A program made the translations under genes and the position numbers. 64,000 bases of DNA from Sphingomonas endophytica (GTDB taxonomy: Bacteria > Pseudomonadota > Alphaproteobacteria > Sphingomonadales > Sphingomonadaceae): positions 1 through 64,000 of the forward strand of contig NZ_LDTB01000053.1 of NCBI RefSeq assembly GCF_001476895.1. Reading direction: 5' to 3'. Numbering within the stretch: position 1 is the stretch's first letter; every line of letters begins with the position of its first letter. Positions 33,511-43,700 of this stretch are shown in pieces. Under the pieces are notes generated by a model, which ran no database searches, was not told the origin of the DNA, and worked only from the letters and a program-made list of their open reading frames with translations.

Positions 33511-34692
33511 CTAGGCGCCGGGCAGAGCCCCGATCGCATCGAGCGCGGCGACCAGCCGGGGGGCGTCCTCCACCTTGAGACCGGCGACGTTCATTCGGCC
33601 CGACGGCGCGATGTAGATGCCATGCTCGGTCCGCAGAGCATCAACCTGTTCGCGCGACACGGCAAGATTGGAGAAGAGGCCGTATTCGTGCGCGATCGCG
33701 GACAGCGAGGGCGCCGCGCTGGCGATCGCCCGTCGGACGGCGCGGATGCGTTGGCCCATCTCGGCCACTTCGGCCTGCCAGTCGGCCTCGAGTTCCGGTT
33801 GCTCCAGGATGGCGCGAACGACTGCGGCGCCGTGATCGGGCGGCATCGACCAGCTGACGCGGGCGTGGACGGCAAGATTCGACGCGACGTTGCGCGCCAG
33901 ATCCGCACTGCTCGCCTTCACATAGAGCGCACCGGTACGCTCGCGATACAGGCCGAAATTCTTGTCGCACGAATAGGCGAGGAGGAGCTCCGGGACGCGC
34001 TCGAAGATGGTGCGCAGGCCCATCGCGTCTGCCTCGAGGCTCTCGCCGAGACCCTGATAGGCGAGATCGACGAACGGGATCAGGCCGTTGGCGCTGCACA
34101 GATCGGCCACTTCGCGCCACTGGTCGTGGTTCAGATCGAGACCGGTCGGATTGTGGCAGCATCCATGGAGCAGGACGACGTCGCCGGCCGAGGCCTGACG
34201 CAGCGCCGCCATCATTTCGTCGAACAGCAAGGTCTGGGTTGTCAGGTCCGCAAAGCGGTATTCGCGCACTTCCAGTTTGACCGCTTCGAAGATGGGGCGA
34301 TGGTTCGGCCAGCTGGGGGTGCCGAGCCAGAGCTTGGCGTCGGGCCGCGCCGTGGCGATCAGCTCGCCGCCGAGACGCAAGGCACCGCCGCCGCCCGGGG
34401 TCTGGATGCCAGGCACCAGGGACGCATCACCGCCATTCTTGCCGAAGATGATCGGACGCAGCAGATCGGTGAAGACCGGATCGCCCTCGATGCCGAGATA
34501 CCCCTTGGTGGGCTGGTTCGCGACCAGATAGCGCTCTGCGGCCTTTACGGCGCGAAGGATCGGCGTGCCGCCTGCCTCGTCGCGGAAGACCCCGACACCC
34601 AGGTCGATCTTGTCGGAGCGAGTGTCTGCCCGATGTGCGGCGATGATCTGCAACAGGGGATCGGCCGGCATCGGCTTCAACGACTCAAACAT
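33511..34692 (-). CDS. aromatic amino acid / aspartate aminotransferase (class I)
   Basis: 393 residues from ATG 34692 (MFESLKPMPADPLL), the usual start and length of TyrB/AspC-type enzymes. Visible are KIDLGVGVFRDEAG, GYLGIEGDP, the family HGCCHNPTGLDL, FVDLAYQG and the PLP-binding Lys244 in YSCDKNFGLY. The final Arg that binds the substrate carboxylate is in the SGRMNVAG region. It could convert tyrosine to 4-hydroxyphenylpyruvate, upstream of 4-hydroxyphenylacetate; a role on phenylalanine or aspartate is equally possible. The SDR start lies 79 bases downstream, so one four-gene leftward operon is likely. Confidence 0.9.
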   Translation of the reverse strand: MFESLKPMPADPLLQIIAAHRADTRSDKIDLGVGVFRDEAGGTPILRAVKAAERYLVANQPTKGYLGIEGDPVFTDLLRPIIFGKNGGDASLVPGIQTPGGGGALRLGGELIATARPDAKLWLGTPSWPNHRPIFEAVKLEVREYRFADLTTQTLLFDEMMAALRQASAGDVVLLHGCCHNPTGLDLNHDQWREVADLCSANGLIPFVDLAYQGLGESLEADAMGLRTIFERVPELLLAYSCDKNFGLYRERTGALYVKASSADLARNVASNLAVHARVSWSMPPDHGAAVVRAILEQPELEADWQAEVAEMGQRIRAVRRAIASAAPSLSAIAHEYGLFSNLAVSREQVDALRTEHGIYIAPSGRMNVAGLKVEDAPRLVAALDAIGALPGA

Positions 34693-34919
34693 AGCTCTCC
34701 ATCCTTCGGCGCTTGCTACCCCGCGTGACGAACGCCTCGATGCTCGGGCGCAACTATCGGTAAGCGGGGAGCTTGAATGTCCATGCCAGTGAAACGGCAT
34801 GGTTGCATCTGCACCGCATTAATTGCGTTGTCAACGGTTCTGACTGTTGATAAGCCTTACGAATCGCGGACCTCAAAAGGGGCTGCACCCACACGCCTTT
34901 CACTGGGGGAGTTGGACGT

Positions 34920-37880
34920 ATGTTCTGTAAATCTAAGGCTTATCTGCTCGGTTCGGTCGCAGCGATGCTGCTGCCCCTTTCCGCGCATGCGCAGGCAGTT
35001 TCGTCGCAAGGCAGCAATGTTCAGTCGCCAGCGACGGCCCCAACTCCCTCAGAAGTCCCTGCGGTCGACGCCGCCCAGGCCGACGGCCAGGCAACTGCCG
35101 ACACCGAGGCGGGCGATGCGCAAGGCCGTGACATTGTCGTCACCGGTTCGCGCATTTCACAGCGTGGCTATACGGCGCCGACACCGGTGACCGTTGTCGA
35201 TGCAGTGGCGCTTTCAAACTCCGCGCCTACGAATATCCCGGATGCGCTCAACAAATTGCCGCAACTCGCAAACTCGCGGAGCAACAACCAGAGCCCGGTG
35301 CTCGTCGCGAATGCGCCGCAGGGGGGTAACTACCTCAATCTGCGGGGCATCGGCATCAACCGCAGCCTCGTCTTGCTAGACGGGCAACGCCTCGCGCCGA
35401 CGACCTTCGAAGGTGCGGTCGACACCAATATCCTGCCCCAGTTGCTCGTCCGGCAGGTCGACATCGTCACGGCGGGCGCGTCCGCAAGCTATGGCTCCGA
35501 TGCCGTCACCGGCGTCGTCAACTTCATCCTCGATAAAAAATTTACCGGCCTGAAGGCGAACGCCACCGCCGGGATCTCCGATCGGGGTGACGGCGCCTTC
35601 CAGCGTCTCGGTCTCGCCGCAGGCACATCCTTGCTGGACGACAGGCTGCATCTCGAAGGCAGCGTCGAATATTACCGGAGCGCCGGGATCGACGCCCATG
35701 GCAAGAACGAGCGGGCAGGCAATACGCCGCTGGCGGTCGGTACGCTCGGCCTTTCCGGTGCCGCAGGCAGCGCGACCAATCCCTACGTGACCGTATTCAA
35801 CGCGCGCTTTCCCGCGCAGACGTTCGGCAGTGTGATCAATACCGGTCCGCTTGCCGGCAATCAGTTCCTTCCGGGCGGTACTCTGGCGCCCTTGAACGCC
35901 GGGACCAGGACAGGGACGGGCGGTATCAACGTCGGCGGCGATGGAGCTTACCACAATCAGATGTGGCTGACGCCGCGCGTGACCAATCGGCAGGCGTTCG
36001 GCCGTGTGGGCTATGACTTCTCGGACTCGGTCAGTGGCTATGTGCTGGCCAATTACGCATATTCCGATTTCAATCAGATCAACCCGACCCAGTCGGTCAA
36101 TGCGATCACCATCTATTCGGATAACGCGTTCCTGCAGCAATCACTGACCGCCGCGCAACGTGCGCAGTTGGGCACGACCCAGAGCTTCTCGATCGGCCGC
36201 CGCTTGAATGAAGACGGTGGCCTGAAGGTTCACGGGGCAACCAAGAACTTCACCACGGGTGCGGGTCTGGAAGGCAGGTTTGGAGGCGACTGGACGTGGA
36301 ACCTCAACTACGTCCACAGCTATTCGCGCCTGACGATCCAGCAAGATAACCAGATCCAGGTTCCGCGCTTTGCTGCGGCCGTCGACGCAGTCCGCGACAA
36401 CTCGGGGAATATCGTCTGCCGGGTCACGATCACGAATCCGGGCCTCTATCCCGGCTGCGTCCCGATCAATCTCTTCGGTGCCGGCTCGCCTTCCGAGGCT
36501 GCGCTTCGCTATGTTTTGCAACCGTCCTCCTTCACGGTCGAGAACACGCTCGATGACGTCAACGGTGCGATCTCCGGCAGCCCCTTCTCGACATGGGCGG
36601 GACCGGTCAACGTCGTCGTCGGCGGCGAGTACCGCAAGGCGACCTTGAAGCAGACCAGCACCGCGAACCCGGCCATCCCGGTCGACTTCACGGGTCTGCG
36701 CTCGCCGATCGCAAACCGCCTGTTCAACAGCCAGCAGGTCGGCGTCGGCGCGGGTTCAAACACCGTCAAGGAGGCTTTCGGCGAGATCGCGGTCCCGCTG
36801 CTGAAGGATCTGTCGTTCGCGCAGAAGTTCGATCTGAACGGCGCTGTTCGCTACACGGATTACAGCACCAGTGGTGGGGTGACGACGTGGAAGGGCGGCT
36901 TCAACTACATTCCGACGCAGGGCATCCGGTTCCGCGGCACCATTTCCCGCGATATCCGCGCGCCGACGCTGTATGAATTGTTTGCCGGCACACAGATTTC
37001 CCGGCAAACGTTCACGGATCGCCAGACCAACACGACCAACGAGCTCATCACGATCTCGGGCGGCAATCCCAATCTGAAGCCTGAGATCGGCATCACCAAG
37101 ACGGTCGGTATCGTTCTTACACCGTCTTTCCTGCCTGGCTTCAGCGCATCGATCGACGCGTGGGAGATCAAGATCAAGGGTGGCGTAGGGCAGGTGGATG
37201 CGGGCACGGTCCTGAACCAGTGTTTCGCCAACGCTGCATCGCCTTTCTGTTCGCAGATCATCCGCCCGATCTCCGCGACGGATACCTCGGCGGCCAACTT
37301 CCCGAGCCAGATCAACGCGTTCAACATCAACCTTGCAAATGAGAGGTATCGCGGGATCGATCTCGACGTGTCGCAGCGGTTGACCATCGCTTCGGATACA
37401 AGGCTCGATCTGCGGCTACTGGCGTCGTACGTCCCGACTCGCGACATCTCGACCCTTCCTACCGTCCCGACCCAGCATCAAGCCGGTGGCATCTCCGTGA
37501 ACGGGCCGTACGGCTATCCGAAGCTGTCCGGTACGTTTCAGGTCAATGTGAACAACGGGCCGTTCAACCTGTTCGTCGCAGAGCGCCTGGTCGGTGCGAT
37601 GGATCGCAACTGGAACCCGCTCCAGGTCTTCACCCAGCATCGTTACGGTCCCGTCTATTACACGGATCTGACGGCGTCGGTCGATCTGGGGGCGTTTGCC
37701 GGGCGCGACGCGGACGGAAAGAGCAACGCTACGCTGTTCTTCAACGTCAATAACCTGTTCGATAGGAAGCCGCCGCTGGTAGCGGATACGTCCAGCCCGG
37801 GCCTGAACTTTCCATCGGCACAGGCAGTGTACGACGTCGTCGGCCGTTTCATGAGCGCGGGTGTCCGACTGAACTTCTGA
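34920..37880 (+). CDS. TonB-dependent outer-membrane receptor
   Basis: 986 residues. A signal peptide (LLGSVAAMLLPLSAHAQA) is followed by an Ala/Pro/Gln-rich linker, the TonB-box-like IVVTGSRI (about 78-85), and a plug domain with LNLRGIGINRSLVLLDGQRL and ASYGSDAVTGVVNFIL. The long beta-barrel ends in the typical aromatic C-terminus (RFMSAGVRLNF). It imports a bulky substrate across the outer membrane using TonB energy. The GH3 gene lies directly downstream, and a terminator-like hairpin separates the two, so an oligosaccharide is a likely substrate. GGGGGAG lies 8 bases before the start. Confidence 0.93.
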   Translation: MFCKSKAYLLGSVAAMLLPLSAHAQAVSSQGSNVQSPATAPTPSEVPAVDAAQADGQATADTEAGDAQGRDIVVTGSRISQRGYTAPTPVTVVDAVALSNSAPTNIPDALNKLPQLANSRSNNQSPVLVANAPQGGNYLNLRGIGINRSLVLLDGQRLAPTTFEGAVDTNILPQLLVRQVDIVTAGASASYGSDAVTGVVNFILDKKFTGLKANATAGISDRGDGAFQRLGLAAGTSLLDDRLHLEGSVEYYRSAGIDAHGKNERAGNTPLAVGTLGLSGAAGSATNPYVTVFNARFPAQTFGSVINTGPLAGNQFLPGGTLAPLNAGTRTGTGGINVGGDGAYHNQMWLTPRVTNRQAFGRVGYDFSDSVSGYVLANYAYSDFNQINPTQSVNAITIYSDNAFLQQSLTAAQRAQLGTTQSFSIGRRLNEDGGLKVHGATKNFTTGAGLEGRFGGDWTWNLNYVHSYSRLTIQQDNQIQVPRFAAAVDAVRDNSGNIVCRVTITNPGLYPGCVPINLFGAGSPSEAALRYVLQPSSFTVENTLDDVNGAISGSPFSTWAGPVNVVVGGEYRKATLKQTSTANPAIPVDFTGLRSPIANRLFNSQQVGVGAGSNTVKEAFGEIAVPLLKDLSFAQKFDLNGAVRYTDYSTSGGVTTWKGGFNYIPTQGIRFRGTISRDIRAPTLYELFAGTQISRQTFTDRQTNTTNELITISGGNPNLKPEIGITKTVGIVLTPSFLPGFSASIDAWEIKIKGGVGQVDAGTVLNQCFANAASPFCSQIIRPISATDTSAANFPSQINAFNINLANERYRGIDLDVSQRLTIASDTRLDLRLLASYVPTRDISTLPTVPTQHQAGGISVNGPYGYPKLSGTFQVNVNNGPFNLFVAERLVGAMDRNWNPLQVFTQHRYGPVYYTDLTASVDLGAFAGRDADGKSNATLFFNVNNLFDRKPPLVADTSSPGLNFPSAQAVYDVVGRFMSAGVRLNF

Positions 37881-37912
37881 TGGCACATCGCGCCTCTTGA
37901 ACTGACGTGGCG

Positions 37913-37939
37913 GGGCAGGGGAGCAATCCTCTGCCCTTT
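37913..37939 (+). terminator. intrinsic-terminator-like hairpin after the TonB-dependent receptor
   Basis: GGGCAGGGGA (37913-37922), loop GCAA, TCCTCTGCCC (37927-37936), then TTT. The stem has ten pairs including one G-T wobble. The short T-run makes it a modest terminator. It lies 33 bases after the receptor stop and 54 bases before the GH3 start. Confidence 0.6.
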
Positions 37940-37992
37940 GCCATGGGTACCGACTTGTCGTTGCAGCAATCGTCTGAGCCGCAGGAGACGTT

Positions 37993-40188
37993 ATGAAAAC
38001 CCCCAATTTCTTCATCGGCGTCGCGCTATCCGCCATCCTTTCCGCGGCACCTGTTTCTGCGCAGCAGGCCACACCGCCCGCCGCTCAGGTTGCGCTATCG
38101 GCCGATGAGCGCGCGGCCCGACTCGTGGCGATGCTGACGCTCGACGAGAAGATCTCGCTTCTGAATGGCCATTTCCCGCGCATGATGCGTGTCCTTCCCG
38201 CGGATGCGGCTCCGTCCGGAGGCTATTTCGCGGGTGTGCCCCGGGTCGGAATACCGCCGATCCGAGAAACCGATGCCAGCGTGGGCGTCGCCGAGAACGG
38301 TCCCTATGGCAACGATGCGACGGCGCTGCCGTCCGGAGCCTCGCTCGCGGCGACCTGGGATCCCGTGATTGCGCACGATGGCGGCGCGATGATCGCAAAG
38401 CAGACCAGGCAGCGCGGGTATAATGTCCTGCTCGCAGGCGGCGTGAACCTCGTTCGTGACGCCTTCAACGGTCGCAACTTCGAGTATCTCGGCGAAGACG
38501 CCCTGCTGGCAGGGCGCCTTGCCGGGGCATCGATCGCCGGCATTCAGGGCCAGCATGTCGCGTCCACTGTCAAGCATTTCATCTTGAACGCACAGGAGAC
38601 CGGCCGACACGGGATCGATGCCCGCATCGGGGAAGGTGCGCTGCGGGAATCCGATCTTCTCGCATTTGAACTTGCCATCGAGGATGGGCAGCCCGCGTCC
38701 GTCATGTGCGCCTATAACAAAGTCAATGGACGCTACGCCTGCGAGAACCAGGACCTCCTGACCGGGGTGCTGCGCAAGGACTGGGGATACAAGGGCTGGG
38801 TGATGTCCGACTGGGGGGCGACCCATTCAGTTGCCGCCGCCAATGCCGGTCTCGATCAGCAGTCCGGCCAGGAACTCGACAAGGAGGTGTATTACGGCGC
38901 GCCGCTCAAGGCGGCCGTGCTGGCGGGCACCGTCTCGCAGAGCCGCGTCGACGAGATGGTTCATCGCGTACTCCGCAGCCTCTTCGCCGTCGGTGCCATC
39001 GACCCGCAGCCCTCGCTGGGGCCGCTCGACGTGGCGGGCGACAATCTGGTCGCGCAACGTGCGGCGGAGGCCGGTATCGTTCTTCTCAAGAACGACGGCA
39101 ACATCCTGCCCCTCGCGGCATCGGCCCGCAGTCTCGCCGTTATCGGAGGACACGCGGATGTCGGTGTACTCTCTGGGGGCGGTTCGTCCCAAGTGATGCC
39201 CTACGGCTATGTGCGAGGCGCGCTTCCTGCCGGCTACCCTGAAAGCGCGAAGGGGCCGGTCTACCATCCCTCCGCCCCGCTCGATGCGATCAAGCGGCGC
39301 GCGAGCGGCCAGGTGACGTTCGACGCCGGGCTCGACATCGCCAGTGCCGTCGCGGCCGCCAAAGCGGTCGACGTGGCAGTCGTCTTCGTCGAGCAATGGG
39401 CCCTGGAGGGCGTCGACGTCAGTGTCCGGCTGTCCGATCACCAAGAGGCATTGATCGCGGCCGTCGCCGCAGCAAACCCGAAGACGGTCGTCGTAATGGA
39501 GACGGGCGGACCGGTGCTGACGTCGTGGCGTGGCAAGATCCCGGCCATTATCGAAGCCTGGTATCCGGGGGGCGCAGGCGGCGAAGCGATCGCCCGGGTT
39601 CTGTTTGGTGAGGTCAATCCGCAAGGGCGGCTGCCCATGACCTTCGCCGACAGCCTCGATCAGATGCCACGACGCAGCCCGGCAGGGCTCGACCTGAACC
39701 CGGTGCAGCCCAAGAAATTCTGGGAATCGAAGCCTTTCTCCGTCGATTACAAGGAGGGCTCGTCCGTCGGCTATCGCTGGTTTGCCGAGCAGGGGTTCAA
39801 GCCCGCGTTCCCGTTCGGCTATGGCCTTTCCTACACGACGTTCGGCTACTCGGACCTCACGGTGGTGGGAATCGATCCGTTGAAGGTGAAGGTCGCGATC
39901 AAGAACACCGGCAACCGTGCCGGGACGGAAACGGCGCAGCTCTATCTCCTTCGCGGGCCCGCGCGGAAGCAGCAGCGCCTTTTGGGTTGGTCGAAGGTCG
40001 AATTGCAACCGGGTGAGAGCCGGGTCGTCGAAATCCAGGTTGATCCGCGCTTGCTCGCCAACTGGGATGCCCGAGCGCGGCAATGGAAAGTCGCTGGCGG
40101 TCAGTACAGGCTTGCCGCTGGCCCGAACGCTAGCGAGCAGCGCCTGTCGATGACAGCCAAGATGCGAGCCGCGACGCTGCGTCCGTAG
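37993..40188 (+). CDS. glycoside hydrolase family 3 (beta-glucosidase/xylosidase type)
   Basis: 731 residues. A signal peptide (ALSAILSAAPVSAQQ) sends it to the periplasm. The GH3 N-terminal barrel includes FEYLGEDALLAG and STVKHFILNAQE, and the nucleophile is Asp273 in VMSDWGATH. The second alpha/beta domain follows (about 370-570), and a C-terminal fibronectin III-like domain includes FPFGYGLSYTTF and the TAQLYL strand. It should release glucose or another beta-linked sugar from oligosaccharides. It has its own ribosome-binding site (AGGAGA) and follows the receptor gene. Downstream is an IS3 remnant. Confidence 0.93.
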   Translation: MKTPNFFIGVALSAILSAAPVSAQQATPPAAQVALSADERAARLVAMLTLDEKISLLNGHFPRMMRVLPADAAPSGGYFAGVPRVGIPPIRETDASVGVAENGPYGNDATALPSGASLAATWDPVIAHDGGAMIAKQTRQRGYNVLLAGGVNLVRDAFNGRNFEYLGEDALLAGRLAGASIAGIQGQHVASTVKHFILNAQETGRHGIDARIGEGALRESDLLAFELAIEDGQPASVMCAYNKVNGRYACENQDLLTGVLRKDWGYKGWVMSDWGATHSVAAANAGLDQQSGQELDKEVYYGAPLKAAVLAGTVSQSRVDEMVHRVLRSLFAVGAIDPQPSLGPLDVAGDNLVAQRAAEAGIVLLKNDGNILPLAASARSLAVIGGHADVGVLSGGGSSQVMPYGYVRGALPAGYPESAKGPVYHPSAPLDAIKRRASGQVTFDAGLDIASAVAAAKAVDVAVVFVEQWALEGVDVSVRLSDHQEALIAAVAAANPKTVVVMETGGPVLTSWRGKIPAIIEAWYPGGAGGEAIARVLFGEVNPQGRLPMTFADSLDQMPRRSPAGLDLNPVQPKKFWESKPFSVDYKEGSSVGYRWFAEQGFKPAFPFGYGLSYTTFGYSDLTVVGIDPLKVKVAIKNTGNRAGTETAQLYLLRGPARKQQRLLGWSKVELQPGESRVVEIQVDPRLLANWDARARQWKVAGGQYRLAAGPNASEQRLSMTAKMRAATLRP

Positions 40189-40427
40189 CGATCGGCTGAA
40201 ACATTGGAGGGAAACATCGCCAACAACCTCAATGCCTACGGCGCTCCTCTGGGATCATTGAACAGCGCCGCGTGGGAGCGGTCCGGTTATCGCTGGATGG
40301 ACGGCTGTTGGCTGTTCCTCGTCGACCTCACGACCGTTGATGAGAAAGTCAGCGACCTGACTCTCCACGCCCGATTGCGGGACGTGCCCGAAGCACGCCT
40401 TGAGGTTCGGTCGGTGCACGTCCCCTA
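40189..40427. other. 239 bases between GH3 and the IS remnant, no gene recognised
   Basis: A GGAGG at 40206-40210 lies just before a frame that I cannot assign (plus 40204-40428, 74 codons, non-standard content). Nothing in it resembles a glycosidase or receptor start. It may be decayed flank or the 5' stub of a gene cut by the IS. Confidence 0.35.
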
Positions 40428-40744
40428 ACCTCCTTGACCGCCAGTTCACGGCCGAGGCGCCCAACCAGCCGTGGATCGCCGACTTCACCTACATCTGGAC
40501 CGCCGAAGGATGGCTGTACGTCGCCGTCGTCATCGACCTGTTCTCGCGCCGGGTGGTCGGCTGGTCGATGAGCGACAGCATGACCGCTCAACTCGTCACC
40601 GACGCGCCGATGATGGCGGTCCGGCGGCGCGGGAAGCCCGATGCCCTGCCGCATCACTCAGACCAAGGCAGTCAATATACGAGCGAGAAGTTCCAGCGGC
40701 TGATGGCCGACAACGGCGTGACATGCTCGATGAGCCGGTCGGGC
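40428..40744 (+). mobile_element. IS3-family remnant (middle part of transposase)
   Basis: The frame reads PNLLDRQFTAEAPNQPW, then IADFTYIW with the first catalytic Asp, VVIDLFSRRVVGWSM and HHSDQGSQYTS, then breaks off at MSRSG (40744), exactly before the 3' end of the GH43 gene. The catalytic Glu, both termini and the N-terminal part are missing. Bases 40486-40744 repeat 14350-14608. It therefore contains a transposase portion that the left copy lacks, and vice versa. Confidence 0.92.
40486..40744 (+). repeat. 259-bp direct repeat, right copy
   Basis: Matches 14350-14608 in the same orientation with two substitutions. The right edge of the repeat coincides with the end of IS homology, and the GH43 stop codon follows 5 bases later. 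Confidence 0.93.
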
Positions 40745-40748
40745 CCGG

Positions 40749-43700
40749 TCAGAGGACGATGACCTCCATCGTGACGCGACGGTTGGCGGGGGAGACTTCC
40801 TCGTCCGGGCTCATCTCCAGCAGGGGGCGACCATCGGCCGCCCAATGGACACGACGCACTCGTGTGTCCCGGCCGTCGCCGCCGACACCATTGCCCCATG
40901 TGTGATAGACATAGAGCGGGTTGCCATCCTCATCGGTCGTGAAGGCGCCGTGACCTGGCCCCTGCTCGTAGCGGCGATAGTCTCGATCGCCTGCCGGCAT
41001 CGGCACGCTCTTCTGAAGCGGCGCGGACCATTTGCGCCACGCGTCGATCCGCGTGAGGTCGGCGTCGAGTGGTGCGGAGGTGCCGTTGACGACGTAGGTC
41101 GGGCTGACGCCCGAACTGGAATAGACGAGCGTCAATCGCTTGTCATGGATCAGCGCAAACGCCCCCTCGGCAAGATTCTCCTCGACGGACGTCTCGGGGG
41201 CGATGATCGCGGACGGGGGGCCGGCCAGTCGCGTCGGTCGCGCAGGATCAACCTTGGCGATCCACGTCAAGGGGTCGCCAAGCGGGCCCGATGCCGGCAG
41301 ATAACGTTGCGACCAGATGTAATAGCCCTGACCGCGTACCTCGAAGTATGACATGTCGAGGCTGATGTTGGCGGGCATCTCGGGCCGGCCGAGCGGAGTG
41401 CCATCGGCCTTGCGGACCGCGGCGGGTTGCGACCAGTCGGCGGGGTTGGCCGGATCGCCGCCGTCCCGAAGCTGGATGATATGCGATTCCACCGTCGACC
41501 AGATGCCGCCTTCGGAGGATCGATCATCGCGGGGGTTGAAGCAGGGCGCGAACAGGATGGAGAGCCGCCCGCCGATCTCGTGCATTTCGGGTGCCCAATA
41601 GCACCCGGCGATCGTTCGTCCCTCTACAGTGCGCTCGTGACGATTACGTCGGTCGAGCAGATCGATTTCGCGCGCCCGACCGCCATGGTCATCGGCGAGA
41701 TCCGCGATAGAATTCGCGACGCGAAGCGGCAGATGGGGCGAGCCCACATTGTCATTGTCGGTGTCGTCGGTGGCGACGAAGAGATAGCGGACGCGTCCTC
41801 CCTTGTCCCAGCGATAGATGTCGGGATCGGCGCGGTTATAGGCGAAGATGTCGGGATAGCGGCGCTGGCGGACGGTGCCATGGACCAGATAACGGCCGGG
41901 CCGGGTCAGTCGCGCCAGGTCGACCGCGTCCCAGTCCACCGCACGCGTGGCGGTGGAGCCATCCGAATACCCCAGGGTCACGCTTGCGGTCTTGAGCTTC
42001 CCGACTTCCCGCAACGCCACGGTCCGGGGGGCGACCGTCGCCGTCGTGTTGGCGATCCGGTCGAAGCGGGTCGTCAGCGCCGCAGCGGTCGCATCGTCGA
42101 CCGGCAGGGCGTCGTCGTCGCTGGTCGTCACCTTGCCGGAACGTACGGCGCCGACATTTCCTTCGGCTGCGATCACGGCGCGGCGACCGCCGGTCTCGGG
42201 ATAGAAGGACGTCCTGCGCCATTCCAGGCGCGCGAGGTCGGCGACCGTGGTCCAGCGCGGGGCGCCGGACCGGTCGATCCACGACACGAGGTAACGGCGG
42301 GCGTCACTATCCCAAACCGCGCGCGGGCGGGTGACACCGTCGTCCGTTCCCAGATTCAGCGTGCCCAGTTCGGTAAAGTTCGCGGAGGTCGGATCGTCGC
42401 GAAAGACGACCGTCGCGGATGAGGCGGTGTCCGGCGTGCCGCTCATGTCCACCCGCGTCGCGATGACGCCCAGCGCACCATCGGCGAAGTAGAAAAGCGA
42501 CGGGTCCATCACCCCCCGAAGCGACACGCGATCGACGCCGACATAGTCTCCCCGCGCGAACATCACGCCGTAATCGTCGTTTAGTGGCGTCATTCGACCA
42601 TCGGATCTGGTCAGCGCCAGATGGACGCTTCGCGCCACGGTCGGCTGGTTCGCGTCCTGGATCGTGGTGGGAACGCGCGCATAGGCCTCCAGCCTGCGCG
42701 CCGACGCGCCCAGCAACCTGACGGTGAAGTGTTTCGTCAAGGTCGTGCCGTCCGGTCCGCGCAACGTTCCCTTCAGCCGGACGGTGCGCGGCTCCGCGCC
42801 GTTGTTGGTGAGGACATCGTCGGGCAATGCGCGACCATCGACATGCCATGTGGCGACATAACCCGCGGGAACGGGCAGGCGGGTTGGCGATCGCAGAACC
42901 GGCCCGACAACCCAGCGGTCCGCTAACGTTGGGGAATCTGACCCCGGACGCCCCCATCGCGCGATCAGCGCGTCACGCTCGGCCGCCGTGATCGCCATGA
43001 CCGTGCCGTGGCGGGGTGATTGGGGCAGCGCGAACCGTCGTGGGTAGGTCCATGCGACCTTGCCCTCGAGCGACCGGGTAGCGAGCGGGATGTAACCGAC
43101 GCCGCCATAATCGTCGACCCACAGGAAGTACCGGAACCCGCTGGTATCGCCGGGATTGGCGCGGAAGGCGGTCGGCCCTTCCACCTCCGGCGTACCCGCG
43201 CGACGGCCGATGCAACGGTCGATGATCCTCCACGCACCCGAGGCACCATCGGCCCGGAGCGAGGGGGAAACCTGTGCGAGGATGTCGCTGGAGGGGCAGC
43301 CGCGCGCATCGCTGATCTTGGTGAAACGGTAGTAGCGGTCGCCGTCCTTCAGGACGGTCGCGTCGATCATGCCCTTTGCCGTGATCGCGCCAGGCACATC
43401 GGCGGCCTTGAACCATGGAACCGGATCGGTGAAGCTGCGGAAATCGCGAGTGGTCGCCCGCAGTATCTGCGGCCCGTTGCCATCCTCGACCGTGTGCGCG
43501 CCATCCTTGTAGAGCGTCGAGGTCCAATAGACGACATAGGCGCCGATCGTGGGATCATAGGTCGCTTCCGGTGCCCAGGTCATTCCCGCGTCGGGCAGGT
43601 TGACGCGGACGTGGCGCTGCCGTCCCCAGTGGATCAGGTCGGTGGATTCCCATATTTCGAGATAGCGGCTGCCATGTGTCGTCGAACCGCCCCAGCCGGT

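Noticed and set aside
33622..34728. 368-codon plus-strand frame opposite the aminotransferase
   Set aside because: The minus strand encodes a complete PLP aminotransferase.
14350..40744. Functional composite transposon
   Set aside because: Neither flanking IS3 copy has both ends and a full transposase, so transposition as a unit is not supported; only recombination between repeats is.
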